From positions 248,001 to 312,000 of the forward strand of contig NZ_FNYZ01000002.1 of NCBI RefSeq assembly GCF_900109095.1: DNA of 64,000 nucleotides, given 5' to 3'. The notes under the pieces are model-generated. The model made no database searches and had not been told where the DNA came from. It was given only the letters and a program-made list of their open reading frames with translations. The position numbers were made by a program, and so were the translations under genes. This DNA comes from Sphingobium sp. AP50. Lineage in GTDB: Bacteria > Pseudomonadota > Alphaproteobacteria > Sphingomonadales > Sphingomonadaceae. Shown here one piece after another: positions 9,253 through 18,107 of the stretch (positions are counted from its first letter, which is position 1; the number at the start of each line of letters is the position of its first letter).

Positions 9253-9927
9253 ATGTTCGCAGCTTTGTGGAATCGGATTTTCGGATCGCGAAATTTCGGC
9301 ACGGAGGCAGACAGGACAGAGCAGCCCATCACCCAAAGCTATGATCCGGTGGAGGCGCTGCGCGATCTGGTGCGGCGCGACGTCGCCGGTGGTTTCTATG
9401 ACGACGACGCCATCCTGACCAACGCGAACGACGTGTTCGAGGAAGAATTGCCCCGGCCGCTGTTGCGGGTGGAGGCATCGGCAGCATTGCGTGCGGCGCT
9501 GGCCCATCATCGTGCCGCGGAGGAAGGGTGGGACGAGATCACCGATTGCGACCGGCTGGACGCCGCCTTTGACGCGCTGGAGGCCGAGGGCGTGATCGCC
9601 CGGCAGAATTTCACCTGTTGCGGCACCTGTGGCGCGTCCGAAATCTGGGACGAGGTCGAGGAAGCGCGCAAGGATGGCATGGTCGCGCAGGGCTATGCCT
9701 TTTTTCACATGCAGGACACGGAAGCCGCGGTCGAGGGACATGGCCTGTATCTGAGCTATGGCGCGTGCGAGGAAGGCGAGTCCGCGGCGATCGCGATCGG
9801 CCATCTTATTGTCGCCGCGCTGGAGGCAGAGGGGCTGGCGATCGAGTGGGACGGCAGTCTGGGTCAGCGGATCGGCGTGGCGCTGGTGTGGAAGAAAAGG
9901 CGGGCGCTGGTGAAGCTGGAAGGTTGA
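9253..9927 (+). CDS. DUF6891-type protein with CCGTCG cysteine motif
   Basis: This 224-residue protein has a clear ribosome-binding site (AGGAGAAG) before ATG 9253. The central NFTCCGTCGASEIWDEVEEA segment, followed by GYAFFHMQDTE and a C-terminal GLAIEWDGSLGQRIGVAL, matches DUF6891, a family of unknown function. The three cysteines in CCGTCG suggest metal binding or redox chemistry, which is inference. No signal peptide or membrane segment is visible. Divergent from the lipoprotein gene. Confidence 0.75.
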   Translation: MFAALWNRIFGSRNFGTEADRTEQPITQSYDPVEALRDLVRRDVAGGFYDDDAILTNANDVFEEELPRPLLRVEASAALRAALAHHRAAEEGWDEITDCDRLDAAFDALEAEGVIARQNFTCCGTCGASEIWDEVEEARKDGMVAQGYAFFHMQDTEAAVEGHGLYLSYGACEEGESAAIAIGHLIVAALEAEGLAIEWDGSLGQRIGVALVWKKRRALVKLEG

Positions 9928-9934
9928 GGCCGTA

Positions 9935-9960
9935 AAATAGGACTGCTATAAATAGGACTG
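9935..9960. repeat. Two direct AAATAGGACTG copies
   Basis: AAATAGGACTG occurs at 9935-9945 and again at 9950-9960, a 15-bp period, just after the DUF6891 stop. The same AAATAGGA core forms a perfect palindrome on the other side of the short HTH gene (10448-10471). Four copies around one small DNA-binding gene suggest binding sites. Confidence 0.55.
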
Positions 9961-10021
9961 GCCGAAGTTCACACCGTCGTCGGCTTTTTTGGGGCAAACG
10001 CGCCACCTTTGCGTCCATAAC

Positions 10022-10085
10022 GCGCCTGTCGCGCACCATATTTGCGCCTGTCACGCGCCACCGGGCCGATCCGCCACGCGCCTGT
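10022..10085. repeat. Three GCGCCTGT copies in noncoding DNA
   Basis: GCGCCTGT is found at 10022-10029, 10044-10051 and 10078-10085, with uneven 22- and 34-bp spacing, in the noncoding stretch between the DUF6891 and HTH genes. A near-inverse copy (ACAGGTGCGC) lies near 10103. The unit is too short and the spacing too irregular for a CRISPR array. Role unknown. Confidence 0.35.
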
Positions 10086-10157
10086 GACGCCACGACCGCG
10101 CAACAGGTGCGCGACTGTAACGCCACTATGATGCCCCTGCCCCGCCCCATGGCCGCG

Positions 10158-10424
10158 TCAGCGCCGCGCCGGGGCGGGCGGACGGCGATGACCGGCAATC
10201 GGATCGGCAAGCGCATGGGCGTGCAGTTCCAGCGCGCGGCTCCAGTCATGGTCGAAGGGCGTGCCCGCCAGCCGACGGCGCAGCCGATGTGCGCTGGACG
10301 CCGACATGCCCGCCGTGCGGGCCGCCTGCACGACGCTGCCGCATTCGAACAGGGTGGTGAGGAAGAGGCGCTGCCGGACAGGCGTCCAGCGCGCGGGGGC
10401 GGAAGGGGATGCTTGCTGTTCCAT
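10158..10424 (-). CDS. Short helix-turn-helix protein, possibly truncated
   Basis: The 88-residue product contains RWTPVRQRLFLTTLFECGSV and VQAARTAGMSASSAHRLRRR, a recruited-type HTH that I associate with sphingomonad proteins usually 130-200 residues long. Here the frame stops shortly after PFDHDWSRALELHAHALADP, so the C-terminal part is missing or shortened. A perfect AAATAGGA palindrome sits 24-47 bp before the start codon and suggests autoregulation. It could be a working small regulator or a degenerating one. Confidence 0.55.
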   Translation of the reverse strand: MEQQASPSAPARWTPVRQRLFLTTLFECGSVVQAARTAGMSASSAHRLRRRLAGTPFDHDWSRALELHAHALADPIAGHRRPPAPARR

Positions 10425-10447
10425 CCAGCAGGATAGATCAGGCGAAA

Positions 10448-10471
10448 TCCTATTTTGGAAGGGAAATAGGA
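10448..10471. promoter_or_regulatory. Palindrome TCCTATTT-N8-AAATAGGA before the HTH gene
   Basis: Two perfect 8-bp arms (10448-10455 and 10464-10471) with an 8-bp spacer lie between the HTH gene start (10424) and the Doc stop (10479). The arm spacing gives a 16-bp centre distance, roughly one and a half helical turns. The core also occurs twice at 9935-9960. Best read as an operator for the adjacent HTH protein, by position. Confidence 0.5.
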
Positions 10472-10478
10472 AAGAGGG

Positions 10479-10874
10479 TCAGGCGGTGGTGAGATGGGCG
10501 CGGAACCAGTCCGCAAGGTCGTCTTCGGACAGAGTGCCCGCCGCCAGTTCGAGGAAGGCGACGACCAGTTCGGCGTCGCTCGCCATCAGGATATGACCGT
10601 TGAGCAGCAGGAAGGTTTCGCTGACCACCGCCGCGATCCGCTTGTTGCCGTCGACAAAGGGATGATTGCGCGCAAGGCCATAGGCATAGGCGGCGGCCAG
10701 CGCGGCGGCATTGGGATCGCCATAATGAGCCAGTTGCTGCGGGCGCGCCATCGCGCTTTCGAACAGGCCGCGATCGCGCAGGGCATCGCCCCCACCACCA
10801 TGTTCGGCAATCTGTTCGGCATGGGCGGCCTCCGCCACGGCCAGCGTAACCCAGACCCAGTCCGGGCCGGCCAT
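10479..10874 (-). CDS. doc: Doc-type toxin (Fic/Doc family)
   Basis: The 131-residue protein carries the Doc active-site motif HPFVDGNKR at residues 71-79 within an all-helical fold typical of death-on-curing toxins. Doc kinases inactivate EF-Tu by phosphorylation. The Doc form (HxFxDxNKR) differs from AMP-transferring Fic enzymes (HPFxxGNGR). It is immediately downstream of an AbrB/MazE-type antitoxin gene, one base apart, so the pair should be cotranscribed and translationally coupled. Full-length and apparently intact. Confidence 0.88.
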   Translation of the reverse strand: MAGPDWVWVTLAVAEAAHAEQIAEHGGGGDALRDRGLFESAMARPQQLAHYGDPNAAALAAAYAYGLARNHPFVDGNKRIAAVVSETFLLLNGHILMASDAELVVAFLELAAGTLSEDDLADWFRAHLTTA

Positions 10875-10875
10875 C

Positions 10876-11103
10876 TTATTTGGCCAGTTCGCGCAGCGCC
10901 CGCTTGCGCCGGGCCATCACCTCGCGCGCGGCGGCCATCTGGGCATCGAAATCCGGCTCGGCGGCGGAGAGTTCGATCCCGCGCGGGGTGAGGACGACCG
11001 AGAGGCTGTCGCCAGCGGCAGCCTGAAGATGCGCCAGCAATTCCTTGGGCAGGATTACCCCGGCGCTGTTGCCGATCTTCGTGATTTTGAGGGGCATGTT
11101 CAT
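10876..11103 (-). CDS. AbrB/MazE-type antitoxin of the Doc module
   Basis: The 75-residue protein starts MNMPLKITKIGNSAGVILPK, the swapped-hairpin AbrB/SpoVT DNA-binding fold, followed by a helical, charged C-terminus (FDAQMAAAREVMARRKRALR) likely to bind the toxin. An alternative start two codons later (MPLK) is equally plausible. Doc is classically paired with a Phd/YefM-fold antitoxin; AbrB-type partners also occur. It probably represses its own promoter in the 75-bp divergent region shared with yefM. Confidence 0.85.
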   Translation of the reverse strand: MNMPLKITKIGNSAGVILPKELLAHLQAAAGDSLSVVLTPRGIELSAAEPDFDAQMAAAREVMARRKRALRELAK

Positions 11104-11151
11104 ACGGGAGTTATAACATGATGCTGGGAAGCACTCAATCGCTTTGCAATT

Positions 11152-11171
11152 TTGTACGGATTTCTGTACAA
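11152..11171. promoter_or_regulatory. YefM-type operator (TGTACA motifs)
   Basis: TTGTAC-N8-GTACAA (11152-11157 and 11166-11171) contains two TGTAC[AG] hexamers 12 bp apart. Characterised yefM-yoeB operators use TGTACA cores at this 12-bp spacing. The site lies 8 bp upstream of the yefM start at 11179, as expected for autorepression. Confidence 0.65.
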
Positions 11172-11178
11172 GAATCGC

Positions 11179-11433
11179 ATGCAGACTCTCAGCGTTTCCG
11201 AAACCCGCGCCAATCTCAAGGCCGTGCTTGATCGTGTCGTTGCCGACAAGGCTCCGATCCAGATTGTGCGGCCCAAGGGCGAGGGCGTAGTGATGATCTC
11301 GGAAAGCGAGTGGGAAGGCATGCAGGAGACTATTCACCTGATGGCTTCCCCGCGCAATGCCGAGCGACTGCTGGAGGCCATTCGCGGCCTGGAGGCTGGC
11401 GGCGGCGAGGAGCATGAACTGATCGAGCCATGA
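11179..11433 (+). CDS. yefM: YefM antitoxin (Phd/YefM family)
   Basis: The protein starts MQTLSVSETRANLKAVLDRV, a classic YefM N-terminus for DNA binding, and ends in an acidic tail for toxin neutralisation. The start at 11179 is chosen because the upstream in-frame residues run through the TGTACA operator. The stop overlaps the yoeB start (ATGA). 84 residues, normal length. It should repress the yefM-yoeB promoter alone and more tightly with YoeB. Confidence 0.92.
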   Translation: MQTLSVSETRANLKAVLDRVVADKAPIQIVRPKGEGVVMISESEWEGMQETIHLMASPRNAERLLEAIRGLEAGGGEEHELIEP

Positions 11434-11696
11434 AGATCGTCTTCTGGCCCACGGCATGGGAAGACTATCTTCATTGGCAGGGCACGGATGTGAGGATGCT
11501 GGCGCGCGTCAACACTCTGCTCAAGGAATGCGCGCGTGATCCTTTTCGCGGCACGGGTAAACCGGAACCGCTCGGCGGCAACCTCAGCGGCTGGTGGTCA
11601 CGCAGGATCAACCAGGAACATCGGCTGGTCTATCGGGTCAGCGGCAAGGGCGATGCCCAGTCGCTGGAAGTGGCGCAGTGCCGGTATCATTATTGA
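11430..11696 (+). CDS. yoeB: YoeB toxin (ribosome-dependent mRNA interferase)
   Basis: The 88-residue protein follows the E. coli YoeB pattern closely: MKIVFWPTAWEDYLHWQ, then GKPEPLGGNLSGWWSRRI, NQEHRLVYRV and the terminal CRYHY. Conserved catalytic positions (Glu in KPEPL, Arg in EHRLVY and the terminal His-Tyr) are present. It cuts mRNA on the ribosome. Coupled to yefM by a four-base overlap. Confidence 0.94.
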   Translation: MKIVFWPTAWEDYLHWQGTDVRMLARVNTLLKECARDPFRGTGKPEPLGGNLSGWWSRRINQEHRLVYRVSGKGDAQSLEVAQCRYHY

Positions 11697-11709
11697 ATAT
11701 GGCTGATTT

Positions 11710-11743
11710 GAGCGTGGCTAATCTGGGAAGATCAGCCACGCTC
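11710..11743 (+). terminator. Hairpin downstream of yoeB
   Basis: GAGCGTGGCT (11710-11719) and AGCCACGCTC (11734-11743) form a perfect 10-bp stem with a 14-nt loop, 14 bp past the yoeB stop. No U-run follows, so it may act as a weak terminator or 3'-end stabiliser, or belong to the structured region that follows. Confidence 0.45.
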
Positions 11744-11768
11744 GTCAGAGATCGCAGTCCAGCCGCAA

Positions 11769-11838
11769 CGTGCCGTCCTTTTAGGCGGGCCCACAACCAG
11801 TAGCACATGATGCTTCTGTTTTAAATAAGGACGGCACG
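11769..11838. repeat. Nested inverted-repeat element
   Basis: CGTGCCGTCCTT (11769-11780) pairs perfectly with AAGGACGGCACG (11827-11838). Inside, CAGTAGCA (11798-11805) pairs with TGCTTCTG (11811-11818) with one mismatch. The result is a long stem with a second hairpin in its loop, about 70 bp in all. It could be a terminator, a small palindromic mobile remnant, or the 5' domain of the structured leader upstream of the DUF3892 gene. Confidence 0.5.
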
Positions 11839-11882
11839 GGCATTCTTTCTTTCAACATTTGTTTTTCGTTGCTATGTCGAAA

Positions 11883-11967
11883 CTAGGGGGACAACCGCCT
11901 GCCAGCGGAAATCCCCCTAGAGAAGCAGGCAGCGCCCGTTTCCGTGCTCTGACTAGGAGCAGTGCGG
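11883..11967 (+). ncRNA. Candidate structured leader with H-type pseudoknot
   Basis: CTAGGGGG (11883-11890) pairs with CCCCCTAG (11913-11920). GCCTGC inside that loop (11897-11902) can pair with GCAGGC (11925-11930) just outside it, a pseudoknot geometry. A following hairpin has stem TGCTC/GAGCA nested in CCCG/CGGG. The region lies 63-150 bp before the DUF3892 start, on its sense strand. With the 11769-11838 element, this accounts for the 333-bp gene-free stretch 11697-12029. I recognise no known RNA family. Confidence 0.4.
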
Positions 11968-12029
11968 GATTACGGCGTTCTCAATCTTTTGACAACCCGG
12001 CGCTCTGCTTGCCGTCGGGCAGGAGAAGC

Positions 12030-12314
12030 ATGATGACGAAAACTGCACAAATTCAATGTATTAACAAAACCAACCGTTATAGTGCTCATGACCGCATCTC
12101 GCATATTGGCGGCGGCCATCCTCGCCGCTGGAAGCTGACTCAGACGGACGCAATTGCAGCCATCGAGTCGAAGACCTGGCAATTTTATGTCAGTGTCAAT
12201 GGCAGCACGGTCTGGGTGATTGTCGCAACATCAGTGGCAGGCAATAAATATCTCAAGACGCAGAATGATGGCGAACAGCCGAACAATCTGCTCAGTCTGC
12301 CCGAATGTCCTTAA
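12030..12314 (+). CDS. DUF3892 domain protein
   Basis: ATG 12030 follows an AGGAGA site at 12021-12026; a second ATG is the next codon. The 94-residue product contains [40 protein letters not shown] and [19 protein letters not shown], characteristic of DUF3892, a small domain of unknown function. Codon use is noticeably more A/T-rich than that of neighbouring genes, which suggests recent transfer together with the adjacent toxin-antitoxin genes. No signal peptide is present. Confidence 0.8.
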   Translation: MMTKTAQIQCINKTNRYSAHDRISHIGGGHPRRWKLTQTDAIAAIESKTWQFYVSVNGSTVWVIVATSVAGNKYLKTQNDGEQPNNLLSLPECP

Positions 12315-12331
12315 ACATAGCATGAAATCAG

Positions 12332-12365
12332 GGGGCGACCGGTGGAATGCTCCACCGGTCGCCCC
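12332..12365. terminator. Bidirectional terminator between DUF3892 gene and thiC
   Basis: A perfect 15-bp stem, GGGGCGACCGGTGGA paired with TCCACCGGTCGCCCC around a four-base loop, lies between the two convergent genes. The stem is GC-rich. T-rich sequence follows on the plus side (ATTTGATT) and on the minus side (CTGATTTC), so it can serve both genes. Confidence 0.75.
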
Positions 12366-12372
12366 ATTTGAT

Positions 12373-14466
<2,094 letters not shown>

Positions 14467-14525
14467 ATGCGCCTTGGATAGCGCAAGCGCGGCGGCAGGG
14501 GAAGCCCCTGCCCGCCCAGCATCGG

Positions 14526-15122
14526 TCAGGCGTTGATCGCTTCGGCGCCCACACGCCAGCGGGCCGCCGCCTGCGCCACGCGATGGCCGAGCGAGCGGGC
14601 GGTGGCGCGGTCGCCGGCCTTGGGCGTGACGTCAGGGCTGTCATTGGCGGCTTGGGCCATGGCGCCGATGAAGCTGCCGAGGCGGTTCTCGACCTCGGTC
14701 GCGGCGCTTTCATCGTCATTATTGCCGGGATTCTGGCCGGTGCCGATCCAGAGCATGCCATGCTGGGCCGCAAAAAGGGCGAGGCTGGTCAGCGTGTTGA
14801 GCTTGTCGCCCGACGGCGAACCGGAGACGGTGAAGGCCGCACCCAGCTTGTCCTTCCATTGCTTGGTGAAATAGACTTTGGCGCTGGCGTCCATGAAAGC
14901 CTTCATCGGCGCGGAAACGCTACCCATATAGGTGGGCGAGCCGAAGATGATGGCGTCGGCATCGGCAATGCGATCGAAAAATTCGCCGAAATCGGCCTGG
15001 GCGCTGTCGATGCGCAGCAGGTCGGCGGTGGCTCCGCTGTCGGTAACGCCCTGGGCGACGTCACGCGCCAGCACGTCGGTATGGCCGAAGCCGCTATGGT
15101 AGACGATGGCGATCTTGCTCAT
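14526..15122 (-). CDS. Flavodoxin family / NAD(P)H:quinone oxidoreductase-like protein
   Basis: The 198-residue protein starts MSKIAIVYHSGFGHTDVLAR, the FMN phosphate-binding loop, followed by ADAIIFGSPTYMGSVSAPMK and AAFTVSGSPSGDK, as in WrbA/flavodoxin-fold reductases. These reduce quinones or other small electrophiles using FMN. A divergent HxlR regulator lies 104 bp away, a common pairing in which the regulator controls the reductase in response to quinones or aldehydes; that is family knowledge applied to this context. Confidence 0.85.
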   Translation of the reverse strand: MSKIAIVYHSGFGHTDVLARDVAQGVTDSGATADLLRIDSAQADFGEFFDRIADADAIIFGSPTYMGSVSAPMKAFMDASAKVYFTKQWKDKLGAAFTVSGSPSGDKLNTLTSLALFAAQHGMLWIGTGQNPGNNDDESAATEVENRLGSFIGAMAQAANDSPDVTPKAGDRATARSLGHRVAQAAARWRVGAEAINA

Positions 15123-15188
15123 TTGAACTATCCTTGTTGCACGTCATGAGGGTGCAGCCGGCTTGCGAAAGACAAGATGAGGCGATAG

Positions 15189-15206
15189 GTACTGAAAGTG
15201 AAGTAC
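15189..15206. promoter_or_regulatory. Inverted repeat GTACT-N8-AGTAC in the HxlR/flavodoxin intergenic region
   Basis: The repeat lies 20 bp before the HxlR start and 67 bp from the flavodoxin start. HxlR/YodB regulators bind TACT-Nx-AGTA type sites; the spacing here is 8. A reasonable candidate operator for both divergent genes. Confidence 0.4.
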
Positions 15207-15226
15207 GCACCTTGGAGTAACTACCG

Positions 15227-15631
15227 ATGAGCGCGACAACCAGCACCGTTCCCGCATGGGCCGCACGGGTCGATCCATGCGATGCAGCCTGTCCTTCGCG
15301 CGAGATGCTGGATCTGATCGGCGATCGATGGAGCCTGCTGGTCCTGCTGGTGGTGGGGCGCGGTGTGCGCCGCAATGGCGAACTGAAGCGGCATATTGGC
15401 GGTATCAGCCAGAAGATGCTGACCCAGACCTTGCGGGCACTGGAAGCGAACGGACTGGTGACGCGGCATGATTTCGCGACTGTGCCACCCCATGTCGAAT
15501 ATGCGCTGACGCCGCTTGGCATGACATTGGGCGACGCGCTGGGGCCGCTGTTCCACTGGATCGAAACCTATCATGGCGCGGTGGTGCAGGCGCGGGGCGA
15601 CTATGCCGTGCGGCAGGCGGAGGCCGCGTGA
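15227..15631 (+). CDS. HxlR family transcriptional regulator
   Basis: The 134-residue winged-helix protein has the HxlR pattern: CPSREMLDLIGDRWSLLVLLVV, then RNGELKRHIGGISQKMLTQT, LRALEANGLVTR and YALTPLGMTLGD. There are cysteines at residues 18 and 22 (PCDAAC), positions where some HxlR regulators sense electrophiles or oxidants. It is divergent from the flavodoxin-like gene and overlaps the next gene (GTGA), so it also heads a short operon with the small membrane protein and the S9 peptidase. Confidence 0.9.
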   Translation: MSATTSTVPAWAARVDPCDAACPSREMLDLIGDRWSLLVLLVVGRGVRRNGELKRHIGGISQKMLTQTLRALEANGLVTRHDFATVPPHVEYALTPLGMTLGDALGPLFHWIETYHGAVVQARGDYAVRQAEAA

Positions 15632-15924
15632 CATCCGAAATGCCGATCGATCCATCGACCAGAACCGGGCGCAAGGCGTTGCGGCATGAGATGCGCATGG
15701 TGGCGGTGCGGCCGCGCCGCTGGGGATTGTGGCTGCTGGCGATCGGCGCGTTGCTGCTGATCGCGCCTTCCGCCTTTGGCCTGCACAGTCTGATGGGCTG
15801 GTCGCCGGTCTGGCTGGGGCTGATCGCCTGTATTGCCGCGCTGCCCCTGCTGGTGGCCGGGGCGCTGTTGCGGCGACGATACCGACGCGAGCGGATGATG
15901 ATGCGGGGGAGTGAACGGACGTGA
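15628..15924 (+). CDS. Small two-helix membrane protein
   Basis: This 98-residue protein has two clear membrane segments (WGLWLLAIGALLLIAPSAFGL and PVWLGLIACIAALPLLVAGALL), flanked by arginine-rich ends. The GTG at 15628 overlaps the HxlR stop and is preferred by analogy with the next junction; an ATG at 15640 is the alternative. It shares GTGA with the S9 peptidase start, so the three genes are probably coupled. Function unknown. Confidence 0.65.
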   Translation: MTSEMPIDPSTRTGRKALRHEMRMVAVRPRRWGLWLLAIGALLLIAPSAFGLHSLMGWSPVWLGLIACIAALPLLVAGALLRRRYRRERMMMRGSERT

Positions 15925-18038
15925 AGAAAAGGATGATGAGCTTGGTTTCCGCTGCCCTTCTGACCGGCGCAGGCGCGCCCCCTTCCGCCCCGGCTCCTGC
16001 TGACGATCCGTTCGTGTGGCTGGAGGACTGGACCGGTCCGCGCGCGATGCAGTGGGTGGAGGCGGAGAATAAGGCGACGCTGGCCGCCTTCCAGAATGAT
16101 CCGCGCTATGCGGGCTATTATAAGGACGCGCTGGCGATCGCGTCAGCCAAGGACCGGATCGCCATGCCGATGCTGATCCATGGCCGGGTCTATAATTTCT
16201 GGCGCGACGCCGATCATCCGCAGGGCATCTGGCGTTATACCTCGCCGACCGACTATGCGACCGACGCGCCGCACTGGACGACGGTGCTGGATCTGGATGC
16301 GCTGTCGAAGGCCGAGGGCAAGAAATGGGTGTGGAAGGGCGCCAATATCCTCGATCCGGAGGAAAGACTGGCGCTGCTCAACCTGTCCGACGGTGGCGAG
16401 GATGCGGTGACGCTGCGCGAGTTCGACCTCCAGACGGGACAGTTCGTCAAGGGCGGGTTCGACATCCCCAAGTCGAAGCAGAATGAGGGCTGGCTGGACA
16501 AGGACAGCATCCTGATCGCGCGCGACTGGGGCGCCGATCAGCAGGGGGGGAGCATGACCAAGTCGGGCTATCCCTTCGTCGTGAAGATATTGAAACGGGG
16601 CGAACCGCTGTCGGCCGCGAAGGAGGTCTATCGCGGCGAAGCGAGCGATCAGGTCGGCACCTTCCCGATGATCCTGTCGGACGGGTCGGGCAACCGGGCG
16701 GCCTTCCTCTATCGCGGGGTCACCTTCTTCGGCAACGAGACCTATCTGGTGACGGACGGCGCGGTGAAGAAACTGCCGCTGCCGACCAAGAGCCAGTTGC
16801 AGGGCATGGTCGAAGGGCAGGTGCTGATCCAGACCAGCGAGGAATGGACGAGCGGCGGCGTGACCGTGCCGAGCGGATCGCTGGCCGCCGTGCCGCTGGC
16901 CACGCTGCAATCGGGCGAAGTGTTGAAGCCGCAAATCCTGTTCGCGCCCAATGCGCGCCAGTCGATCGATGGCGTGGCGGCGACCAAGGGCCATGTGATC
17001 CTGTCGATCAACGACAATGTGCGCGGGCGGGTGCAGATTTTGACGCCGAGCGCCACGGGCTGGACGAGCAAGCCGGTGACGCTGCCCGACAATGCGACCA
17101 TCTCCATCGCGAGCGCGAGCGACAAGGACGATAAGGCCTATCTGGCGGTGGCAGGATTCCTGGCGCCGACGACGCTGTGGGCGATGGATGCGGCCGATCC
17201 CAGGCCGGTGCAGGTCAAGGCGATGCCCGCGCGTTTCGATGCGGCGGGGCTGGTGGTCGAACAGTTCGAGGCGACGTCCACCGACGGGACGAAAATCCCC
17301 TATTTCATCGTCCACAAGAAGGGGATGACGCCCGACGGCAGCACGCCGACGATCATGACCGCCTATGGCGGGTTCGAGGTGCCGATGACGCCCAGCTATG
17401 CCGCGATCACCGGCAAGCTGTGGCTGGAGCGGGGCAATAGTTTCGTGCTGGCCAATATTCGCGGTGGCGGCGAGTTCGGCCCGGCCTGGCATGAGGCGGG
17501 GCTGAAGACCAGGCGCCAGATCATCTATGATGATTTCGCGGCGGTGGCGCAGGATATCTTTGCGCGCAAACTGTCATCGCCGAAGAAGTTCGGCATCTAT
17601 GGCGGGTCCAATGGCGGGCTGCTGATGGGGGTGGAGTTCAACCAGCATCCCGACCTGTGGAATGGCGTGGTCATTCAGGTGCCGTTGCTGGACATGATCC
17701 GTTATGAACAGATTGCGGCCGGTGCGTCCTGGGTCGATGAATATGGCAGCGTGTCGGTGCCGGCGGAAAAGGCGTTTCTGGAAAAGATTTCGCCCTATGC
17801 CAATATCCGCAAAGGGGTGAAATACCCCACGCCCTATATCTGGACCACCACCAAGGACGATCGGGTGGGGCCGCAACATGCCCGCAAATTCGCGGCGCGG
17901 CTGAAGGATTATGGCATCCCCTATCATTTCTACGAGGATACGGCCGGGGGCCATTCGGGCGACGCGGATATCGAACAGGGCGCGCGCTTGCAGGCGATGC
18001 AGATGGTCTATTTCAGCCAGCGGCTGGAGGGGAAATAG
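15921..18038 (+). CDS. Secreted prolyl oligopeptidase family serine peptidase (S9)
   Basis: The 705-residue protein has an N-terminal signal-like segment (MMSLVSAALLTGAGAPPSAPAP), a beta-propeller and a C-terminal alpha/beta-hydrolase domain. The triad is readable as S563 (GIYGGSNGG), D647 (TTKDDRVG) and H678 (AGGHSGDA). The GTG at 15921 overlaps the preceding stop; an ATG 12 bases later is possible. It differs from the oligopeptidase B at 3.5 kb by its signal peptide and by the YDDFAAVAQDIFARK type C-terminal domain, closer to the periplasmic POP group. Substrate unknown. Confidence 0.88.
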   Translation: MKKRMMSLVSAALLTGAGAPPSAPAPADDPFVWLEDWTGPRAMQWVEAENKATLAAFQNDPRYAGYYKDALAIASAKDRIAMPMLIHGRVYNFWRDADHPQGIWRYTSPTDYATDAPHWTTVLDLDALSKAEGKKWVWKGANILDPEERLALLNLSDGGEDAVTLREFDLQTGQFVKGGFDIPKSKQNEGWLDKDSILIARDWGADQQGGSMTKSGYPFVVKILKRGEPLSAAKEVYRGEASDQVGTFPMILSDGSGNRAAFLYRGVTFFGNETYLVTDGAVKKLPLPTKSQLQGMVEGQVLIQTSEEWTSGGVTVPSGSLAAVPLATLQSGEVLKPQILFAPNARQSIDGVAATKGHVILSINDNVRGRVQILTPSATGWTSKPVTLPDNATISIASASDKDDKAYLAVAGFLAPTTLWAMDAADPRPVQVKAMPARFDAAGLVVEQFEATSTDGTKIPYFIVHKKGMTPDGSTPTIMTAYGGFEVPMTPSYAAITGKLWLERGNSFVLANIRGGGEFGPAWHEAGLKTRRQIIYDDFAAVAQDIFARKLSSPKKFGIYGGSNGGLLMGVEFNQHPDLWNGVVIQVPLLDMIRYEQIAAGASWVDEYGSVSVPAEKAFLEKISPYANIRKGVKYPTPYIWTTTKDDRVGPQHARKFAARLKDYGIPYHFYEDTAGGHSGDADIEQGARLQAMQMVYFSQRLEGK

Positions 18039-18107
18039 GGGGGGCCTCGTTTGGGAGTGCGCCAGAGGCGCATTTCCAGACAGACTCTCAGCGCCATGAT
18101 CGCCGAT

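Noticed and set aside
10022..10085. CRISPR-like GCGCCTGT repeats
   Set aside because: Eight-base unit, only three copies, uneven spacing of 22 and 34 bp and no cas genes.
11769..11967. Retron or tmRNA interpretation of the structured DNA
   Set aside because: No reverse transcriptase gene nearby and no tRNA-like acceptor end or CCA; kept only as an unassigned structured region.
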